9,762 bases of DNA from Caldilineales bacterium (lineage in GTDB: Bacteria; Chloroflexota; Anaerolineae; JAAEKA01): contig JAJTXO010000097.1 in assembly GCA_021463315.1 (NCBI GenBank), positions 1 to 9,762 on the forward strand, given 5' to 3'. Of this stretch, positions 6,659-9,762 are shown one piece after another; the stretch's first letter is position 1, and each line of letters opens with the position of its first letter. A model generated the notes under the pieces. The model was not told where the DNA came from. It made no database searches and saw only the letters and a program-made list of their open reading frames with translations. Both the position numbers and the translations under genes were made by a program.

Positions 6659-6796
6659 TTCTTGCTCTGGCCGGTCTTTGCGCAGCACCCCGGAGGGGCC
6701 GACCGAGCCTCTTGCTCTGGCCGGTCTCCGACCGAGCCATCCGGGTGCGCCTCTTGCTCTGGCCGGTCTCCGACCGAGCCATCCGGGTGCTGCGCA
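6659..6796. repeat. 42-bp tandem repeats with embedded hairpins
   Basis: Two complete 42-bp units (6709-6750, 6751-6792) differ only at the last two bases. Each holds the 16-mer GGCCGGTCTCCGACCG with a CGGTC/GACCG stem and TCC loop, extended by GGC/GCC across a bulged A. A third, altered copy precedes them: the same stem halves at 6669-6676 and 6701-6709 are separated by 24 nt instead of three. Inside that loop, 6679-6694 is a near-exact reverse complement of 6782-6796, so the whole block has an outer inverted repeat. It lies in the likely leader of the glycan operon. The 42-bp period keeps frame, but nothing suggests it is translated. Confidence 0.85.
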
Positions 6797-6824
6797 TTAT
6801 AGCCGCACGCTGGAACATCAGCAA
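6796..6824 (-). promoter_or_regulatory. Candidate sigma-70-type promoter for the glycan operon
   Basis: On the minus strand TTGCTG (6824-6819) is followed after exactly 17 bases by a perfect TATAAT (6801-6796). Predicted transcription would begin near 6789, giving a leader of about 163 nt that contains all the 42-bp repeats before the GTG at 6626. The -10 is perfect; the -35 matches only the TTG part, so this is a prediction. Confidence 0.5.
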
Positions 6825-6841
6825 GCGACGCACCCCGGCTC

Positions 6842-6870
6842 TTGCCGCCCCCGCCAACCTGTTTTATACT
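6842..6870 (+). promoter_or_regulatory. Candidate promoter giving a leaderless rRNA methyltransferase mRNA
   Basis: TTGCCG (6842-6847), a 17-base spacer, then TATACT (6865-6870). The ATG at 6877 starts six bases after the -10, which is where transcription itself should begin. There is no room for a properly spaced Shine-Dalgarno site. This supports a leaderless transcript starting at or beside the A of ATG. It lies back to back with the minus-strand promoter. Confidence 0.55.
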
Positions 6871-6876
6871 GGCGGC

Positions 6877-8349
6877 ATGGCCAAAGAAACCGCTCTCCCC
6901 CTGGCTTTCATGGCGCGCATGGCTGCGCTGCTGGACGAGGAATTCCCTCCCTTTCTGGCGGTGTTGAACCAGAAGCCGGTGCCCGCGCTGCGCGTCAACA
7001 CCCTCAAGCTCTCCGTGGAGCAGTTCCAGACGCTCAGCCCCTGGCCCCTGATCCCTGTGCCCTGGTGCCCAGAGGGCTTCACGCTGGATCGCAAGGTCAA
7101 CATCGGCACCCACACCTACCACGAGATCGCCCTGTACTACGTGCAAGACGCCAGCGCGATGGCCGTGGCCGCGCTGCTGGATCCCCAGCCGGGCGAGCGG
7201 GTGCTGGACCTGTGCGCGTCGCCGGGCGGCAAATCGACGCAGATCGCCAGCCTGCTGGCCGGCCAGGGGGTGCTGGTGGCCAACGAGATCGATCGCGGCC
7301 GGACGGAGGTGCTGCGTCGCAACCTGGAGCATTGGGGCGTGGCCAACGCGCTGGTGCTCAACGAGACGCCGGAGCGGCTGGCCGATCGCTGGCTCGGCTG
7401 CTTCGACCGGGTGGTGGTGGATGCGCCCTGCTCTGGCGAGTGGATGTTCCGCAAGAACGAAGAGGCCCGCTATCACTGGAGCGAGGCCCACGTGGCCGGC
7501 TGTGCGCTGCGCCAGCGGGAGATCCTGGCCTCGGCCGCGCGGCTGGTGCGACCCGGCGGCCGGCTGGTCTACGCCACCTGCACCTTTGCCCCGGAGGAGG
7601 ACGAGGGAGTGATTGCCCGCTTCCTGCGCAGCCATCCCGATTTCGAGCTGGTGCAACCCCCTTGGTGCGACGGCTTCCAGCCCGGCCAGCCAGACTGGGC
7701 CGATTGGCCGGCGTCTGCTGTAGAACGATCTGCCCAGACCGTTCCTTCGCCCGACAGACGCTCTGGGCAGATCGTCCTACGAGGCGACGATCTGCCTTTG
7801 CAGCGCGCGGTGCGTCTTTGGCCGCATAAGCTGCAAGGAGAGGGGCACTTCGTGGCCGTCATGCAGCGGGCGGGCGACGCGCCGCCCGCCCCGTGGCAGC
7901 CGGCCCGGCCGGTGCGTCTGGCCCCATCCGACCGGGCCAGCCTGGAGGCCTTCTGGCAGCCGCTGATCGACCGGCCGCTGCCGGAGCGCCTGCTGCTGCG
8001 GCCGCGCGAGTCGCAGGACGTGGAGGTGCTGGCGCTGGCGGAGGATGCGCCCGACACGGCCCGGCTGCGCACCGCGCTGGCCGGCTGGCGGCTGGGGGTG
8101 CTGCGCAAGGGGCGCTTCGAGCCCAGCCACGCCCTGGCCCTGGCGCTGAGGGCCGGGCAGGTGCAGCAGCGGGTGGATGAGCCGATCGGCGGCGAGCTGG
8201 CCGCGCGCTTCATGCGCGGCGAAACGCTGGACGCGCCCGGCCCGGACGGCTGGGTGCTGATCGCGGTGGAAGGCTTCCCGGTGGGCTGGGGCAAACGGGT
8301 GAACGGGGTGGTCAAGAACCACTACCCCAAGTCGCTGCGTTGGGGATGA
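6877..8349 (+). CDS. rsmF: 16S rRNA (cytosine-C5) methyltransferase, RsmF/YebU type
   Basis: A 490-residue SAM-dependent NOL1/NOP2/Sun-family RNA m5C methyltransferase. The family member in E. coli (479 residues) methylates C1407 of 16S rRNA in the 30S subunit. The SAM motif is VLDLCASPGGKSTQIA (109-124). Motif IV is DAPCSGEW (182-189), with Cys185 as the release cysteine. Motif VI is ATCTF, with Cys235 as the nucleophile. RLWPHKLQGEGHFVAV follows from 313. The C-terminal part ends in GFPVGWGKRVNGVVKNHYPK, as in RsmF proteins with a PUA-like RNA-binding domain. MAKETALPLAFMARM is the natural start; the upstream in-frame sequence is repeat DNA and is not counted. Residues about 281-306 are an in-frame palindromic insert. 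Motif IV has Trp where GEG is usual. The gene is divergent from the glycan operon. Exact target base in this organism is inferred. Confidence 0.9.
   Translation: MAKETALPLAFMARMAALLDEEFPPFLAVLNQKPVPALRVNTLKLSVEQFQTLSPWPLIPVPWCPEGFTLDRKVNIGTHTYHEIALYYVQDASAMAVAALLDPQPGERVLDLCASPGGKSTQIASLLAGQGVLVANEIDRGRTEVLRRNLEHWGVANALVLNETPERLADRWLGCFDRVVVDAPCSGEWMFRKNEEARYHWSEAHVAGCALRQREILASAARLVRPGGRLVYATCTFAPEEDEGVIARFLRSHPDFELVQPPWCDGFQPGQPDWADWPASAVERSAQTVPSPDRRSGQIVLRGDDLPLQRAVRLWPHKLQGEGHFVAVMQRAGDAPPAPWQPARPVRLAPSDRASLEAFWQPLIDRPLPERLLLRPRESQDVEVLALAEDAPDTARLRTALAGWRLGVLRKGRFEPSHALALALRAGQVQQRVDEPIGGELAARFMRGETLDAPGPDGWVLIAVEGFPVGWGKRVNGVVKNHYPKSLRWG
7720..7796. repeat. In-frame palindromic insert in the rRNA methyltransferase gene
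   Basis: The arms GTAGAACGATCTGCCCAGA (7720-7738) and its reverse complement (7762-7780) match at 18 of 19 positions around a 23-nt loop. A third, partial copy of the core, GACGATCTGCC, follows at 7786-7796. The element codes for residues about 282-306, just before the conserved RLWPHK motif, where the family needs only a short linker. The frame stays open. It differs in sequence from the hairpin in the GT4 gene. Confidence 0.85.
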
Positions 8350-8387
8350 TACTGGCGGCGTGGGGAGGTGAGCGAACAGATATCCTG

Positions 8388-8816
8388 TCACTCATCAGCC
8401 CGGATCTGAAAGGCATACTGCCCCAGATGGCCGTAGCCGCCGGCCGCCTCGAACAGGCCGCAGACCCGCGCGGGGCAAAAGCGGGCCCCGCTGCCGTCGC
8501 TGCACTCGCCGGTGATTTCCTTCTCGGCGACGGCGATCCAGATGGTCGGCTCGGTCAGATAGACGGCCTGGCCTTGCTGCCGCGTGCCCGCGCCCAGGGC
8601 ATTGGCTTCGAAGCCCTGTACCGCGATCCCCTCGGTGCAGATGCGTTGGCCGGCGTAGCGGCTGGCGTCGGCCACCAACTGATCGAAAGCGACCACGACC
8701 GGCGTTTCGGTGGCCCCCCCAACGCCTGGAGGCGCGATCAGCGGCGGCGCGACACAGCCGGCCGCCAGCAGGCCGGCCAGCAGAACGAGACTCAGCGACG
8801 TTCGTAAAGATGTCAT
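8388..8816 (-). CDS. Small lipoprotein, possible OB-like domain
   Basis: A 142-residue predicted lipoprotein. A short positive N-terminus and hydrophobic stretch end in the lipobox LAAGC with Cys21 as the lipidation site, followed by a Pro-rich linker. The mature part starts with VVVAFDQLVADASRYAGQRICTEGIAV, a pattern seen in small OB-fold-like domains of secreted proteins. Four further cysteines (CTEG, GECS, RFCP, RVCG) could form disulfides outside the cell. I do not recognise a specific family. The ATG at 8816 has GAGGA (8824-8828) seven bases upstream. Its 3' end faces the rRNA methyltransferase gene across 38 bp (8350-8387) with no clear terminator hairpin. It may be transcribed together with the secreted-protein gene upstream, 96 bp away. 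Confidence 0.75.
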   Translation of the reverse strand: MTSLRTSLSLVLLAGLLAAGCVAPPLIAPPGVGGATETPVVVAFDQLVADASRYAGQRICTEGIAVQGFEANALGAGTRQQGQAVYLTEPTIWIAVAEKEITGECSDGSGARFCPARVCGLFEAAGGYGHLGQYAFQIRADE

Positions 8817-8832
8817 GGGGTTTTCCTCGGGT

Positions 8833-8905
8833 GGAGTGACGGCCCGACCTGCCCAGTGGCTTCCGGCAGCCGGACCACGGCCTGCCAGGCCAGGACCGTC
8901 ACTCC
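8833..8905. repeat. Foldable 73-bp element with perfect 10-bp terminal inverted repeats
   Basis: GGAGTGACGG (8833-8842) and CCGTCACTCC (8896-8905) pair perfectly. Inside are two further hairpins: TCCGG/CCGGA (8862-8866 with 8870-8874), extended by GTGG/CCAC, and GGCCT/AGGCC (8879-8883 with 8887-8891). CCT at 8848-8850 can also pair with AGG at 8892-8894, giving a three-way-junction shape. It fills the space between two minus-strand genes and ends four bases before the lipoprotein SD. It has no T-run, so it is not a usual terminator. It could be a palindromic repeat element, an mRNA-processing or cis-regulatory structure, or both. Confidence 0.6.
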
Positions 8906-8912
8906 GACACGG

Positions 8913-9762
8913 CTACTCCTTCACTGCTTCCACCGGCAGCTCGACCAGCAGCGGCAGCAGGCTGTCGGCCATGGTGCAGGTTTGGTTCCATCGGCCCGCG
9001 ATCTCGACCAGGTCGCCCACATTGATCACGCCGTCGGGGATCACGTCGTATTGCAGGTTGCCGGCAGCCGTATTGCCAAAGCGGCTGGCTGTCAACTGGA
9101 TGTCTGGGATGTCGATGCGGCCGTTGCCGCTCCAGTCATAGCAGTAGGGGCCGGAGTCGCGTGCCATGGCGAAGTCCAGTGAACCGCCCGCGCCCGCGCC
9201 GTAGCGCATCACCTCGATGGTGTAGGTCGTGCCGCCGTTGAGACGGCGATAGAGCGAGGAGAGCAGTCCCGTGCCCGAGTCGTCGTCGCAGCCGCGGTGG
9301 GTCAGGAAGCCCCAGGAGCCGGTCCAGATCGCCAATACGGTGTCGTAGTCCGTGCCTTCGGTGTCGAACAGATAGTTGGCGGTGGTGTTGGGCGTGATCC
9401 GATACCAGACGCTGCGCGACTGCCGAGGCTCCAGCGTGGAGCCGCAGAGGGTGTCGGGGTCGTAGCCCTGGGTGGTGGCGCTGGCCGTGTTGACGTTGTT
9501 GTGGCTATAGCCGCTGGCGCCGGCGCTGATGGTGATGCGATCGGCGTAGTCGTCGTGCACCGGCCCGCTGCGATAGTCGATGGTGCTCTGGTAGTTGGAC
9601 ATGATCGGCCCGGCGCTGGTGTTGGTGTGGCCGCGGCTCTTCCAGGCTGCCCAGTACTCGCTGTAGTTGCTGTCGTTCTGGTGATAGATCGTATCCCAGA
9701 TGTCAGTCAGGCCGCCATCGGAGTAGGTGTCGTCGCCGTCGTTGGCCGCGTCCAGGATGTCC
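8913..9762 (-). CDS. Secreted PPC/dockerin-like protein, C-terminal part
   Basis: The reading frame stays open to the window edge, so this is the C-terminal 282 residues of a larger protein whose start lies outside; the internal Met at 9602 is not the start. The visible part opens with an acidic Trp/Tyr-rich stretch (DANDGDDTYSDGG-like, then IWDTIYHQ) resembling sequence that follows metallopeptidase-like domains in some secreted proteins; this link is weak. Next comes a bacterial pre-peptidase C-terminal (PPC)-like beta domain (visible residues about 70-200) with SVWYRITPNT and TDYDTVLAIWTGS. Two dockerin-like calcium loops follow, DWSGNGRIDIPD and a paired loop ending in DGVINVGDLVEIAGRWN. 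Together these indicate an exported protein or enzyme. It ends 96 bp before the lipoprotein gene. Confidence 0.8.
   Translation of the reverse strand, partial: DILDAANDGDDTYSDGGLTDIWDTIYHQNDSNYSEYWAAWKSRGHTNTSAGPIMSNYQSTIDYRSGPVHDDYADRITISAGASGYSHNNVNTASATTQGYDPDTLCGSTLEPRQSRSVWYRITPNTTANYLFDTEGTDYDTVLAIWTGSWGFLTHRGCDDDSGTGLLSSLYRRLNGGTTYTIEVMRYGAGAGGSLDFAMARDSGPYCYDWSGNGRIDIPDIQLTASRFGNTAAGNLQYDVIPDGVINVGDLVEIAGRWNQTCTMADSLLPLLVELPVEAVKE

Noticed and set aside
6659..6796. CRISPR array
   Set aside because: The 42-bp units are directly adjacent with no variable spacers, and only two are complete.
6532..6876. N-terminal extension of the methyltransferase with WPVSDRAIRV repeats
   Set aside because: The in-frame upstream sequence is translated 42-bp repeat and antisense ligase. 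Family homology begins at the ATG at 6877, and a promoter lies between.
6640..7656. Minus-strand open frame of 338 codons opposite the methyltransferase
   Set aside because: The plus strand carries all RsmF motifs in order; the minus frame has no domain and runs through the repeats.
5097..7829. Plus-strand open frame of 910 codons across the ligase gene and into the methyltransferase gene
   Set aside because: It is antisense to the ligase gene, then runs through the 42-bp repeats and out of frame in the methyltransferase gene. Composition is low complexity (Gln/His/Arg), with no recognisable domain.
8350..8387. Bidirectional terminator between the convergent genes
   Set aside because: No stable hairpin with a T-run is visible on either strand in the 38-bp gap.

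Overview
The window is 9.8 kb of GC-rich bacterial DNA. The sequence suggests a Chloroflexota-type genome (Caldilineae/Ardenticatenia-like). The reasons are the high GC content, a secreted protein ending in a PPC-like domain plus dockerin-like calcium loops, and intergenic spaces packed with short tandem and palindromic repeats. This placement is an inference from style; no marker gene here proves it.

Layout. Positions 1-317 hold no gene, only palindromic elements and an 8-bp tandem array. Positions 318-6626 are a four-gene minus-strand cluster for surface glycan synthesis. In transcription order it reads: O-antigen ligase/polymerase-like membrane protein (6626-5100), GT2 glycosyltransferase (5079-4075), GT4-type glycosyltransferase (3904-2603), and an AftB-like GT-C membrane glycosyltransferase (2606-318, with a 4-bp ATGA overlap with its neighbour). 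Positions 6627-6876 form a divergent promoter region with 42-bp repeats. Positions 6877-8349 (+) encode an RsmF/YebU-type rRNA m5C methyltransferase that is probably translated from a leaderless mRNA. Convergent to it are a small lipoprotein (8816-8388, -) and the C-terminal part of a secreted PPC/dockerin-like protein (9762-8913, -, cut by the window edge). A 73-bp foldable element lies between those two.

The glycan genes fit together. Two cytoplasmic-type transferases (GT2 and GT4) would build a lipid-linked oligosaccharide. The GT-C protein would add sugars from polyprenyl-phosphate donors outside the membrane. The Wzy/WaaL-like protein would polymerise or ligate the product. The acceptor and the sugars cannot be read from the sequence.

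The most unusual content is repeat DNA. Every non-overlapping junction in the glycan cluster contains repeats: 8-mers at 259-314, 3905-3960 and 5073-5120, heptamers in strict register at 4001-4084, and 42-bp units at 6709-6792. Some supply start codons, stop codons and a Shine-Dalgarno sequence. Two conserved enzymes also carry in-frame palindromic inserts inside their coding sequence: a 31-nt-arm hairpin made of the same heptamer family in the GT4 gene (3060-3136), and a 19-nt-arm hairpin in the rRNA methyltransferase gene (7720-7780). This looks like families of small mobile or amplifying repeats that enter both spacers and genes, comparable in kind to Rickettsia palindromic elements and cyanobacterial STRR heptamers.
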